Position numbers and translations under genes: made by a program. Shown piece after piece: positions 50,934-59,882 of a DNA stretch of 64,000 nt. Positions within the stretch are counted from its first letter, which is position 1. Each line of letters begins with the position of its first letter. This DNA is from Granulosicoccaceae sp. 1_MG-2023. GTDB taxonomy: Bacteria; Pseudomonadota; Gammaproteobacteria; Granulosicoccales; Granulosicoccaceae. The notes under the pieces were generated by a model. It worked only from the letters and a program-made list of their open reading frames with translations. It was not told the DNA's origin and did not search any database. The stretch lies in assembly GCA_030546905.1 (NCBI GenBank), contig JAUOPI010000014.1:1-64000 (forward strand), given 5' to 3'.

Positions 50934-51992
50934 ATGGCCCGCGCCTCACATATCGGCTTGCTGATGCCGGCCGTGGACAATCCCGGCGGCGTCACAGTCT
51001 TTGTCCAAGCCGTCGCACAGGCATTACGGCAAAACGGCCATCAGGTGCGTATCTTCGCGGTCGGCCACAGCCACTGCCGGACAGAACAAGCCGACACCTA
51101 TTGTATTAATGCGGCCGGACGCGAAACCCGTCGCCGGCAACTGCTTGAGCAAATTGCAAGCCTGGAAAAAGACCGCCGTTTTGATCTGCTGGTAGCCAAT
51201 AATCTGCAAACCAGCGACTTCCTGCATCACAGCGCAAGCCAGGCTTGTAAAGTTTTCACCCTGCATCAGCCTTCCCTGCTGAAACGCAAAAATCCCTTTT
51301 CGGAGCCACGTCGCCGGCGGCGCCTGCGCGCCTTGTTCAACGCACAGCATCTGGCTGCGGTATCGGCCGGTTATCTGGCCGGATTCAAACGATGCTATCC
51401 GCACATCGCCCCCCGCAGCGAACAGGTGATTTACAACCCTGTCGACGCAATACAACTGCGCAAGCTCAGTCAGCTCAGCGTGACCACGCCGGCAGAGGAG
51501 TTTATTGTCAGCGCCGGACGCCTGACCAGAACCAAAAATCACGCGGCCCTGCTGCGCGCCTATGCGCAAATGCCGCCCGACACACCGCCTCTGCTGATAA
51601 TCGGAGACGGTCCGCTGAAAACACAATTGCAAACGCTGGCGCAAAAACTCGGTATCGCCGCGCGGGTGCACTGGCTTGGCTGGCAAGCCAACCCCTACCC
51701 CGTAATACGCCGCGCCCGGCTGCTGGTCCACAGTGCCACAGCCGAAGCCTTCGGCCGGGTCCTGCCCGAAGCACTGGCGCTCGGCACCCCGGTGGTGGCC
51801 TTTGATTGCCCTTACGGACCGGCCGAGATTATGACCGGCGCGCTGGCCGCGTATCTGGTGCCGCTGAATAATATCGCCGCCTTAAGCGCCACCATGACAC
51901 GCGCCTTGCAGGACTACCCCGCCATCGGCGAAGCGCATCTCGCCCCGTTCAGCACGGCCCGCGCTGCGGCCGCATACGAGCGCTATCTTTAA
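50934..51992 (+). CDS. Glycosyltransferase family 4 protein
   Basis: A 352-residue GT-B glycosyltransferase. The N-terminal acceptor half contains HIGLLMPAVDNPGGVTVFVQ and LLVANNLQTSDFLH. The C-terminal donor half has EFIVSAGRLTRTKNHAALLR, PLLIIGDGPLKTQL, VHWLGWQANPYPVIRRARLL, and SATAEAFGRVLPEALALGTP with the conserved E-x7-E. The gene uses a GTG/ATG start at 50934 right after the proS hairpin. Such enzymes add sugars from nucleotide donors to LPS, glycolipid or polysaccharide. It is not next to other sugar genes, so the acceptor is unknown. Confidence 0.87.
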   Translation: MARASHIGLLMPAVDNPGGVTVFVQAVAQALRQNGHQVRIFAVGHSHCRTEQADTYCINAAGRETRRRQLLEQIASLEKDRRFDLLVANNLQTSDFLHHSASQACKVFTLHQPSLLKRKNPFSEPRRRRRLRALFNAQHLAAVSAGYLAGFKRCYPHIAPRSEQVIYNPVDAIQLRKLSQLSVTTPAEEFIVSAGRLTRTKNHAALLRAYAQMPPDTPPLLIIGDGPLKTQLQTLAQKLGIAARVHWLGWQANPYPVIRRARLLVHSATAEAFGRVLPEALALGTPVVAFDCPYGPAEIMTGALAAYLVPLNNIAALSATMTRALQDYPAIGEAHLAPFSTARAAAAYERYL

Positions 51993-53182
51993 AGCAGCTC
52001 TACCGCCACGGCCGTCGCCTCGCCACCGCCGATACACAGCGAGGCCATGCCGGTTTTACCGCCACCGGCCTGCAAGGCGTGCAGCAGTGTCACCAGAATC
52101 CGCGCCCCGGAAGCGCCGATCGGATGTCCGAGTGCACAGGCGCCGCCATGTATATTGACCCGCGCCGCATCCAGCTTCAGTTCCTGCATCGCCGCCATGG
52201 TGACCACCGCAAAGGCTTCGTTGATCTCGTACAGATCAAAACCGTCCACCGCTGTGCCGAGTTTTTCAGCCAGCTTGCGCATGGCAAAGACCGGTGCCGT
52301 GGTAAACCAGCACGGTTCACCGGCAAAACCGGCGGTGCCGAGGATTTTCGCCATGGGTTTGAGTCCGCGCACCGCTGCAGTCGATGCACGCATCAGCACC
52401 AGCGCCGCCGCACCGTCGGAAATCGAGCTGGAATTGGCCGCCGTGACTGTGCCGTCTTTGGCAAAGGCCGGACGCAACCCGGCTATCTTGCCCGGATCGG
52501 CTGCCAGTGGCTGTTCGTCGTGTTCCACCAGCGTGTCACGCTGACGACCGGGCACATTGACGGGGCTGATCTCAGCGACAAAAGCACCACTTTCCACCGC
52601 ATACCGGGCCCGTCGCAGGGATTCCACAGCAAAAGCATCCTGCGCCTCGCGGCTGAAACTAAAATGCCCGGCGGTGCGTTCGGCGAACACGCCCATCAGC
52701 TCGCCTTTATCCGCATAGGCATCCTCCAGACCATCAAGAAACATATGATCGAGTGTGCGGCCGTGACCGAGACGGTAACCGCTGCGGGCTTTTTCCAGCA
52801 GATAAGGCGCGTTGCTCATGGATTCCATACCACCGGCCAACACGATGTCCTGACTGCCGGCCAGCAGCATATCGTGGGCGTGCATCACCGCTTTCATGCC
52901 CGAGCCGCAGACCTTGCTGACCCCGGCGCAGGGCACCGAATCGGGTAATCCGGCCTGCAGCGCCGCCTGCCGCGCCGGCGCCTGCCCCAGCCCTGCCGGC
53001 AACACATTGCCCATCAGCACTTCATCGACCGCGTCGGCACTCAGCCCTGCTTCGCGGACCGCCGCTTCGATGGCTGCCGCACCGAGCGCCGGTGCCGGCA
53101 CTGCCGCCAGACAGCCCTGAAAGCTGCCCATCGGCGTGCGCTTGGCACTGACGATAACAACCGGATCTGTTTCCACTGACAT
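51989..53182 (-). CDS. Acetyl-CoA C-acetyltransferase (thiolase)
   Basis: A 397-residue thiolase II-type enzyme. The acyl-carrying Cys is in GVSKVCGSGMKAVMHAHDML near residue 90. The C-terminal catalytic His and Cys are in VNIHGGACALGHPIGASGAR and ASLCIGGGEATAVAVELL, with NEAFAVV before them. The start at 53182 follows a GGAGGAG site. An earlier in-frame ATG would add 69 non-homologous residues. It condenses two acetyl-CoA, or cleaves 3-ketoacyl-CoA. It overlaps the convergent GT4 gene by four bases. It may serve the fatty-acid genes at 55-59 kb. Confidence 0.93.
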   Translation of the reverse strand: MSVETDPVVIVSAKRTPMGSFQGCLAAVPAPALGAAAIEAAVREAGLSADAVDEVLMGNVLPAGLGQAPARQAALQAGLPDSVPCAGVSKVCGSGMKAVMHAHDMLLAGSQDIVLAGGMESMSNAPYLLEKARSGYRLGHGRTLDHMFLDGLEDAYADKGELMGVFAERTAGHFSFSREAQDAFAVESLRRARYAVESGAFVAEISPVNVPGRQRDTLVEHDEQPLAADPGKIAGLRPAFAKDGTVTAANSSSISDGAAALVLMRASTAAVRGLKPMAKILGTAGFAGEPCWFTTAPVFAMRKLAEKLGTAVDGFDLYEINEAFAVVTMAAMQELKLDAARVNIHGGACALGHPIGASGARILVTLLHALQAGGGKTGMASLCIGGGEATAVAVELL

Positions 53183-53437
53183 GATGCTCCTCCTCTTGGT
53201 ATTTGCTGCCATTATAAAAAGTCCGCGCAGAAATACCCGCAGTACAAAAAGGCCCGGTTGACGGAGAATGCGCACGGGGCATAGCCGCGCCGCCGCAGGC
53301 TGCAGCCGCAGCGCGGCCATGGCGGTGCCGTGCATGGCACTTAGGTCAGAGATTATTTTTTGCGCGCCGCTCCTGCAGGCGCAAAACACACGCGAAAAGC
53401 AGCGGCAAACGGCAAAGCGCCGGCCCGCCGGGTGCCG
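53183..53437. other. 255-bp gap between thiolase and nsrR genes
   Basis: No gene is seen. The stretch carries the thiolase ribosome-binding site at its left end and GC-rich sequence downstream of nsrR. No clear terminator or operator was found. Confidence 0.4.
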
Positions 53438-53863
53438 TCAGAGGGTCAGTGAGCGGATCCGTTTTACGGTAGCCCGGTCGGCAAGCACATCGCCGAGGGT
53501 GTATTGATCAAGTTCTTTCAGATAGGCATTCAGGGCACGGGCCAGGACGCCGTACAAGGAGCAGTTGTCTTCCAGCGCACAGCCCTCGCAATCGACCGCG
53601 CGCAGATTGCTTTCGAGCTGACGCACCAGTCTGCCGACATTGATATCGGCCGGTTCCATCGCCAGACGCAGCCCGCCGGCGCGGCCGCGCTGGGTAAAGA
53701 CATAACCGAGCTTGCCCAGGTTATGTACCACCTTGACCACATGATTGCGGGAAATGTCATAGGCTTCGGCGATCTCCGTGATGGTCGCCAACTCGTCATC
53801 GCGCAATGCGGATAAATACAACAACGTACGCAGGGAATAATCAGTGTAACGCGTGATTTGCAT
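53438..53863 (-). CDS. nsrR: Rrf2 family NO-sensing repressor NsrR
   Basis: A 141-residue Rrf2-type regulator. The winged helix-turn-helix is MQITRYTDYSLRTLLYLSAL and TITEIAEAYDISRNHVVKVV. Three cysteines (C92, C95, C101) and Asp8 in YTDYS, which ligates the cluster in some NsrR proteins, are present, so an Fe-S cluster is expected. The start MQITRYTDYSLR is typical for NsrR, and the divergent neighbour is nnrS. NsrR loses DNA binding when its cluster is nitrosylated by NO, derepressing NO-detoxifying genes. A matching operator lies in the shared intergenic region. Confidence 0.9.
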   Translation of the reverse strand: MQITRYTDYSLRTLLYLSALRDDELATITEIAEAYDISRNHVVKVVHNLGKLGYVFTQRGRAGGLRLAMEPADINVGRLVRQLESNLRAVDCEGCALEDNCSLYGVLARALNAYLKELDQYTLGDVLADRATVKRIRSLTL

Positions 53864-53896
53864 CAGAAGCCTTTGGGTTAAAATCGCTAAGCAAAA

Positions 53897-53919
53897 AGTT
53901 GCCTTTTTATGGCATCTTA
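53897..53919. promoter_or_regulatory. NsrR-type operator between nsrR and nnrS
   Basis: A 23-base imperfect palindrome in which AAGTTGC (left) mirrors GCATCTT (right), in an 11-1-11 arrangement with 8 of 11 pairs matched. This fits the known NsrR consensus (AAGATGC-type half-sites). It is 34 bases upstream of nsrR and 84 bases upstream of nnrS, so it can control both. Confidence 0.75.
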
Positions 53920-54002
53920 ATGGCCATTTTCCGGATCGACAAGCACTGCCCGCCGCATTGACGACACGTGCACAGACCGGTCCTTTGCACGGAGATTTCT
54001 GT

Positions 54003-55205
54003 ATGCTCTTTCGACAGCCCGCCGCGGCCACCGGCAAACCCGCCCCGGCCCTTCTGCAACGCGGTTTCCGCCCGTTTTTTCTGCTGGCCATGGCCTATGC
54101 GGCACTGGCCATCGGACTCTGGGCTTACAGCTATTTCTCCGGCGCGCGCCCGGCCGCCGCGCTTGTCTTACCCACCTACTGGCATGCCCACGAAATGCTG
54201 TTCGGGTTTGCCACCGCGGTGATCGCCGGTTTTCTGCTCACCGCGGTGACCAACTGGACCGGCAAAAACACGGCAACCGGCTGGCCGCTGGCCGTGCTGG
54301 CCCTGCTCTGGCTCGGCGCCCGCGTGCTGCCTTACAGCGGCACGCCCTACGCACTGCCGGCCGCCGCCGTCAGCGATCTGCTCTTCGGTCTGGGTTTATT
54401 TGTCGCCACCGCCCGCCCCCTGCTGCAGGCCCGGCAATGGCCGCAGGCCGGTATCATCAGCAAACTGTTGCTGCTGGTGCTGTGCAATGCGGCGTTTTAT
54501 GCCGGTGCATTCGGGCTCTTCAGCGACGGCGGGCGCAGCGGCCTGTACGCGGCCTTCTATCTGGTACTGGCCTTGATCCTGACGCTGCTGCGGCGGGTAT
54601 TGCCGTTTTTTATCCAGGGTGCGGCCGGCCCCGGCGTGCAGTTGCGCAACAACCGGCTGGTCGATATCGCCGGTCTGGTGCTGTTTCTCGTTTTTGCCAT
54701 CGCCGAGCTGGTCCGTCCCTATAGCAACACCGGCGCGCTGCTGGCCGGCGTATTAGTGCTGCTGCACGGCTACCGTCTGGCCGGCTGGTATCACCCGATT
54801 GTGTTTCGCCGCGCGCTGCTGTGGATACTGTTTGTCGGTTATCTGTGGTTGATCGCCGGCTTCGCCCTGCACGCACTGGCGGTGTTTGCCGGCTTCAATC
54901 CCTACCTGAGCGTACATGCTTTTGCCGTCGGCGGTATCGGTATGATCACCATCGGCATGATGACCCGTGTGGCACTGGGCCATACCGGACGCAATGTGTT
55001 TGAACCACCGGCCGCACTGGGCTGGCTGTTCCTCAGTCTGGCCGGCGGCGCACTGGTGCGTGTCCTGCTGCCGCTTGTATCGCCGGGCTTGTATGGCTGG
55101 TGGATCGGCCTGTCCATGTCGCTGTGGATACTGGCCTTCGCCGGGGTCTTTCTGGTGTACCGCCCGATGCTCACGGCAGCACGGGTCGACGGCGCGCCCG
55201 GCTAG
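54003..55205 (+). CDS. nnrS: NnrS family protein
   Basis: A 400-residue polytopic membrane protein with about 12 hydrophobic helices. The signature begins RGFRPFFLLAMAYAALAIGL, then YWHAHEMLFGFATAVIAGFL, TAVTNWTG, and later HAFAVGGIGMITIGMMTRVA followed by LGHTGR. The His residues in YWHAHEM and in HAFAVGG and LGHTGR are the usual heme/copper ligands. NnrS protects cells against nitrosative stress during NO exposure. The ATG at 54003 has GGAG upstream. It is divergent from nsrR across a shared NsrR-type operator and is the likely main target. Confidence 0.93.
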   Translation: MLFRQPAAATGKPAPALLQRGFRPFFLLAMAYAALAIGLWAYSYFSGARPAAALVLPTYWHAHEMLFGFATAVIAGFLLTAVTNWTGKNTATGWPLAVLALLWLGARVLPYSGTPYALPAAAVSDLLFGLGLFVATARPLLQARQWPQAGIISKLLLLVLCNAAFYAGAFGLFSDGGRSGLYAAFYLVLALILTLLRRVLPFFIQGAAGPGVQLRNNRLVDIAGLVLFLVFAIAELVRPYSNTGALLAGVLVLLHGYRLAGWYHPIVFRRALLWILFVGYLWLIAGFALHALAVFAGFNPYLSVHAFAVGGIGMITIGMMTRVALGHTGRNVFEPPAALGWLFLSLAGGALVRVLLPLVSPGLYGWWIGLSMSLWILAFAGVFLVYRPMLTAARVDGAPG

Positions 55206-55233
55206 CGAGCCGGAGCCGGGCGCGGCCCTGAGC

Positions 55234-57030
55234 TTAAATCAGGCTTTCATCGGGCTCCATCAGACACGCGCTACCGGCCTGCACTACTGCCGCGTAAGCG
55301 GTGGCCCGCGGCAAGACATGGGCAAAATAAAAGCGGCAACTGGCCAGCTTGGCGTTGAGGAAATCCGCTTCGCCATCACCGGCGGCCAGTTTGGCTTCGG
55401 CCGCCAGCGCCGCCTGCCCCATCAACCAGCCACCGATCACCACGCCGGCCTGCATCAGCAGATTAAACGCCGCCGCGCCGGCGTGGCCGGCATCTTCACC
55501 GGCACGCGCCAGCAGTGTGTTAACACTGTGTTCATAGCCATCACAGGCCGCCGCCAGTTGCGAGGCCAGCGTGCCGGTGATCCCGCCGGCGCTGAGCATG
55601 GTGCTGACCGTCTCGCGGATGTCCTTGATTAAGGCCTTTGCGGCTGCGCCGCCGTCGCGCAGGGTTTTACGTCCGGCAAAATCGTTGGCCTGAATACCCG
55701 AGGTGCCTTCGTAGATGGTCAGAATCCGCGCGTCCCGGTAATGCTGCGCCGCGCCGGTCTCTTCAATAAATCCCATACCGCCGTGCACCTGCACATTCAG
55801 GCCGGTGATTTCCTGCGCCGTCTCAGTACACCAGCCCTTGACCACCGGAATCAGCAAATCGACCCGCGCCTGCGCGGCTTTGCGCTGCGCCGCATCGTCT
55901 GCATGGTCGGCCAGATCAATCTGCGCGGCCGTCATCAGCGCCAGTGCGCGCATGGCCTCGGTCTGTGATTTCATCAGCATTAACATGCGCCGCACATCGG
56001 GGAAGTCGATAATGCGTTGTTTCGTGCCGTCTTTGGCGGTGCCCTGCACGCGTTCGCCGGCATAGGCACGGGCCTGCTGGAAGGCGCGCTCGGAGATGGC
56101 CAGACCCTGCACACCGACTTCCAGCCTTGCATTATTCATCATGGTGAACATGCAATTGATGCCCTGATTTTCTTCGCCCACCAGATAGGCCAGCGCACCG
56201 CCCTTATCCCCCATCCCCATCACGCAGGTCGGACTGCCGTGGATGCCAAGCTTGTGTTCCAGCGACAAGGCATAAATATCGTTGCGGTCGCCGGGCTTGC
56301 CGTTTTCATCCAGCAGATACTTGGGCGCCAGAAACAGACTCAATCCGCGAATCCCCTCCGGTGCGCCTTCTACGCGGGCCAGAATCAGATGCAGCACATT
56401 GTCTGTCATCTGATGATCGCCCCAGGTGATAAAGATTTTCTGGCCGGACAGGCGGTAAGCGGGTTTACCGGCCGCATCGGTGGTCGGCACAGCGCGGGTT
56501 TTAATGGCCGCCAGATCGGTACCGGCCTGCGGTTCGGTGAGCTGCATGGTGCCGGTCCACTCACCGGAGATTAATTTTTCCAGAAAGATTTGTTTCAGTT
56601 CGTCACTGCCGTGACGGTGGACTGCGGAAACAGCACTGGCCGTCAGCATCGGACACAGGGCGAAGGCCAGGCTGGCCGACTGCCACATCTCGGCCACCGC
56701 GGTGCCGAGCACATGCGGCAGGCCCTGACCGCCGTATTGCGGATCGTAACTCAGCGACGCCCAGCCGGCCTCGACAAACGCCTTGTACGCCTCGCTGAAA
56801 CCAGGCGACGCCTCAACCTGACCATCTACAAGCCTGGCTCCCTGCTTATCGGCGCCGGCATTCAGCGGGGCGATCAGTTGTGCGGCAAATTTACCGGCCT
56901 CGTCCAGAACAGCCTCGACAATATCGTTTCCGGCATCACTGAAACCGGGCAATTGCTGCACCCTCGACAGGCCTGCAACATTCTCCATAACAAACTGCAT
57001 ATCCTTTACCGGACTTACGTAAACCGACAT
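55234..57030 (-). CDS. Acyl-CoA dehydrogenase with C-terminal extension (FadE/DmdC-like)
   Basis: A 598-residue FAD enzyme of the long acyl-CoA dehydrogenase group with a C-terminal acetyl-CoA-dehydrogenase-like domain. It opens with YVSPVKDMQFVMENVAGLSR. FAD and substrate motifs are MQLTEPQAGTDLAAIKTRAV, FITWGDHQM, LEHKLGIHGSPTCVMGMGD, and the catalytic region ILTIYEGTSGIQANDFAGRK. The last ~120 residues form the extension. This subtype oxidises fatty acyl-CoA or 3-methylmercaptopropionyl-CoA; the two cannot be told apart here. It is divergent from the acyl-CoA synthetase gene, 121 bases away, suggesting shared regulation. Confidence 0.92.
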   Translation of the reverse strand: MSVYVSPVKDMQFVMENVAGLSRVQQLPGFSDAGNDIVEAVLDEAGKFAAQLIAPLNAGADKQGARLVDGQVEASPGFSEAYKAFVEAGWASLSYDPQYGGQGLPHVLGTAVAEMWQSASLAFALCPMLTASAVSAVHRHGSDELKQIFLEKLISGEWTGTMQLTEPQAGTDLAAIKTRAVPTTDAAGKPAYRLSGQKIFITWGDHQMTDNVLHLILARVEGAPEGIRGLSLFLAPKYLLDENGKPGDRNDIYALSLEHKLGIHGSPTCVMGMGDKGGALAYLVGEENQGINCMFTMMNNARLEVGVQGLAISERAFQQARAYAGERVQGTAKDGTKQRIIDFPDVRRMLMLMKSQTEAMRALALMTAAQIDLADHADDAAQRKAAQARVDLLIPVVKGWCTETAQEITGLNVQVHGGMGFIEETGAAQHYRDARILTIYEGTSGIQANDFAGRKTLRDGGAAAKALIKDIRETVSTMLSAGGITGTLASQLAAACDGYEHSVNTLLARAGEDAGHAGAAAFNLLMQAGVVIGGWLMGQAALAAEAKLAAGDGEADFLNAKLASCRFYFAHVLPRATAYAAVVQAGSACLMEPDESLI

Positions 57031-57151
57031 AGCTATTCTCTCTTATCTACCTGAATCCAGAGGCTACTATAGTCTAATATACCGGCCAAACGGATACTGT
57101 TAGCCTCGTTCTGCAATATTGTTTCGTATCACTTAAAGTGGCAAAAACAAC
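57031..57151. promoter_or_regulatory. Divergent promoter region, acyl-CoA dehydrogenase / acyl-CoA synthetase
   Basis: A 121-bp gap holding an AT-rich segment (TAATAT at 57077-57082 is a possible -10). A fatty-acid-responsive regulator such as FadR, PsrA or a TetR protein would be expected to act here, but no clear palindrome is visible. Confidence 0.35.
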
Positions 57152-59092
57152 ATGCAGGATACCTTTCCGAAAATACTGCTCGAACGGGCACGTACCTCAC
57201 CTGACAGACCTGCGATCCGCGAAAAAGATCTCGGCATCTGGCAAACCTGGACCTGGCGACAGGTCTGCGACGAGGTTCTTCTTTTTGCCGGTGGCCTCGC
57301 TGATCTCGGGATCAAACGCGGCGATAAAGTCATTATCGTCGGTGATAACCGCCCCCGTCTTTACTGGGCCATGGCCGCGACCCAGTCTCTGGGCGCCGTC
57401 CCCGTGCCCACGTATCAGGACGCCGTCGCCGCCGAAATGCGCTATGTGGTCGATCATTCCGATGCCGTGCTGGCCGTGGTGGAGGATCAGGAGCAATGCG
57501 ACAAACTCCTTGAAATCAAACCCGATTGTCCGGCACTGCGGCACATCGTCTACGACGATCCGCGCGGTATGGAAGGCTACAGCGACGACACCGTGCACGG
57601 TTTTGATGCCATACAGGCACGCGGCAAAGCCTTTAACGAAGCCAACCCGGCTTATCTGCAAAACGAGATCGACAAAACCTGCGGTGCCGATGAAGCGATT
57701 ATCCTTTACACCTCCGGCACCACCGGCAATCCCAAGGGCGTGGTGCTGAGCTACGACAATATGGTGATCAGCGCCGGCAACGGTGTTCAGCTGGAAAATC
57801 TCACCGAAAACGAAGAAGCGCTCGCCTATCTGCCCATGGCCTGGGTCGGCGACCACGTTTTCTCCTATGCCCAGTCCTATATCGCCGGCTACTGCGTCAG
57901 TTGCCCGGAGAGCCCGGCGACGGTGGCGCAGGACCTGCGCGAGATCGGCCCGACCTACTACTTCGCCCCGCCGCGTGTCTTCGAAAATCTGCTGACCTCG
58001 GTGACCATCCGCATGCAGGATGCGGCGCCGCTGAAACAAAAGCTCTTCCATCACTTTATGGACGTGGCGAAAAAAGTCGGTATCCGCAAACTCGAAGGCA
58101 AACCGATCAGTTTCGCCGAGCGGATGAACTACTGGCTCGGCAATCTGCTGGTTTACGGGCCGCTGAAAAACACCCTCGGCATGAGCCGCATCCGCGTGGC
58201 CTATACCGCCGGCGAGGCCATAGGCCCGGAAATTTTCGATTTCTACCGCTCGCTGGGCATCAATATCAAACAGATCTACGGCCAGACCGAAGCGACAATA
58301 TTCGTCACGATTCAACCCGACGATCAGGTCCGCGCCGATACCGTCGGGGTCGCCGCCCCGGATGTGGAAATCCGCATCGATGACACCGGCGAGGTCTTTT
58401 ACCGAAGTCCGGGGGTTTTCAAAAATTACTACAAAAATCAGGAATCCACTGACAAAACCAAAGATACAGAAGGCTGGGTCGCCACGGGTGACGCCGGCTT
58501 TTTTAATGAGGACGGTCACCTGCGCATCATCGACCGCGCCAAGGATGTGGGCAAATTCAACAACGGCAAACTTTTCGCGCCGAAATATATCGAGAACAAA
58601 CTGAAGTTTTTCCCGCATATCCAGGAAGCGGTCTGCTTCGGCCATGAGCGCGATCGCTGCACCGCATTTATCAATATCGATATGGGCGCGGTCGGCGTCT
58701 GGGCCGAGAAAAACAATATTCCCTACGCCAGTTATCAGGAGCTGGCCGCCAAACCCGAGGTCTACCAACTGGTGCGCGAAAGCGTCGCCACGGTCAACCG
58801 CGATCTGGCCGGCGATCCCATGTTGTCGCACTCGCAGATTGAACGTTTTCTGATTCTGCACAAAGAACTCGACGCCGATGACGGCGAACTGACCCGCACC
58901 CGCAAGGTCCGCCGGCCGTTTATTGCCGACCGTTACGGCGTACTGATCGAAGCCCTCTACAGCGACGCAGATCACTGCTTTATCGAAACCGAAGTGAGCT
59001 TTGAAGACGGCCGCAAGGGCAAAATCTCGGCCGACCTGAAAATCAGCGACGCCGAAACGTTTTCATCCCGACACGGAGAAGCAGCCGCATGA
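57152..59092 (+). CDS. Long-chain acyl-CoA synthetase (AMP-binding)
   Basis: A 646-residue adenylate-forming enzyme. The AMP-binding motif is AIILYTSGTTGNPKGVVLSY near residue 190. Further motifs are YLPMAWVGDHVFSYAQ, QIYGQTEATIF near 385, and WVATGDAGFFNEDGHLRIID followed by RAKDV near 450. It joins fatty or aryl acids to CoA with ATP in the cytosol. The gene overlaps the ABC ATPase gene downstream by four bases (ATGA). It therefore heads one operon with the livG-H-M-SBP-livF importer. This arrangement suggests the importer brings in a carboxylic acid that this enzyme activates. Confidence 0.94.
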   Translation: MQDTFPKILLERARTSPDRPAIREKDLGIWQTWTWRQVCDEVLLFAGGLADLGIKRGDKVIIVGDNRPRLYWAMAATQSLGAVPVPTYQDAVAAEMRYVVDHSDAVLAVVEDQEQCDKLLEIKPDCPALRHIVYDDPRGMEGYSDDTVHGFDAIQARGKAFNEANPAYLQNEIDKTCGADEAIILYTSGTTGNPKGVVLSYDNMVISAGNGVQLENLTENEEALAYLPMAWVGDHVFSYAQSYIAGYCVSCPESPATVAQDLREIGPTYYFAPPRVFENLLTSVTIRMQDAAPLKQKLFHHFMDVAKKVGIRKLEGKPISFAERMNYWLGNLLVYGPLKNTLGMSRIRVAYTAGEAIGPEIFDFYRSLGINIKQIYGQTEATIFVTIQPDDQVRADTVGVAAPDVEIRIDDTGEVFYRSPGVFKNYYKNQESTDKTKDTEGWVATGDAGFFNEDGHLRIIDRAKDVGKFNNGKLFAPKYIENKLKFFPHIQEAVCFGHERDRCTAFINIDMGAVGVWAEKNNIPYASYQELAAKPEVYQLVRESVATVNRDLAGDPMLSHSQIERFLILHKELDADDGELTRTRKVRRPFIADRYGVLIEALYSDADHCFIETEVSFEDGRKGKISADLKISDAETFSSRHGEAAA

Positions 59093-59877
59093 GTACACAA
59101 CGCACATTCGGTGAAATCCTGCTGAAGGTCGAAGACGTGCATCTGTCCTTCGGCGGGGTCAAGGCCCTGACCAACGTCAACTTCGACATCCGTAAAGGTG
59201 AAATACGCGCCATTATCGGTCCTAACGGCGCGGGCAAATCCTCGATGCTCAACGTCATCAACGGCTTTTACCACCCGCAGCAAGGCGCGATCACCTACAA
59301 GGGTGTCACCCGCAGTCAGATGAAACCCCATGAGGCGGCCCGTCAGGGCATAGCCCGGACCTTCCAGAACATCGCTTTGTTCAAAGGCATGAGCACCCTC
59401 GACAACATCATGACCGGGCGCTTGCTGCACATGAAAAGCGGTCTGCTTTCGCAAGCCCTGTACTGGGGGAAATACCTCCGGGAAGAAGTCGCGCACCGCG
59501 AAAAAGTCGAGGAAATCATCGACTTTCTGGAAATACAGGCAATCCGCAAAACCCCGGTCGGACGCCTGCCCTACGGCTTGCAAAAACGCGTTGAGCTGGG
59601 CCGTGCGCTGGCCGCCGAGCCGGAGCTGCTGCTGCTCGATGAGCCTATGGCCGGGATGAATGTCGAGGAAAAAGAAGACATGAGCCGTTTCATTATCGAG
59701 ACCAATGACCAGCTCGGCACCACCATCGCCCTGATCGAACACGATATGGGCGTGGTAATGGATCTCTCAGACCGGCTGGTGGTGCTCGATTACGGCCGCC
59801 AGCTGGCCGACGGCGAGCCCGATGAGGTCCGCAATAACCAGGCAGTGATCGACGCCTATCTCGGTGTCACGGAGTAA
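59089..59877 (+). CDS. livG: Branched-chain-type ABC transporter ATP-binding protein (LivG-like)
   Basis: A 262-residue ABC ATPase. Walker A is IIGPNGAGKSSMLNVINGFY (~40-60). The signature is LPYGLQKRVELGRALAAEPE, the LivG-type variant. Walker B is LLLLDEPMAGMN. The D-loop and the H in LIEHDMGVVMDLSDR are present. It is one of the two ATPases of the branched-chain amino acid-type importer. It overlaps the acyl-CoA synthetase gene and precedes livH by five bases, so it is in the same operon. Confidence 0.94.
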   Translation: MSTQRTFGEILLKVEDVHLSFGGVKALTNVNFDIRKGEIRAIIGPNGAGKSSMLNVINGFYHPQQGAITYKGVTRSQMKPHEAARQGIARTFQNIALFKGMSTLDNIMTGRLLHMKSGLLSQALYWGKYLREEVAHREKVEEIIDFLEIQAIRKTPVGRLPYGLQKRVELGRALAAEPELLLLDEPMAGMNVEEKEDMSRFIIETNDQLGTTIALIEHDMGVVMDLSDRLVVLDYGRQLADGEPDEVRNNQAVIDAYLGVTE

Positions 59878-59882
59878 GCGCT

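Noticed and set aside
57197-58975. 592-codon minus-strand frame opposite the acyl-CoA synthetase gene
   Set aside because: No homology is recognisable, and the plus-strand gene carries complete adenylate-forming motifs.
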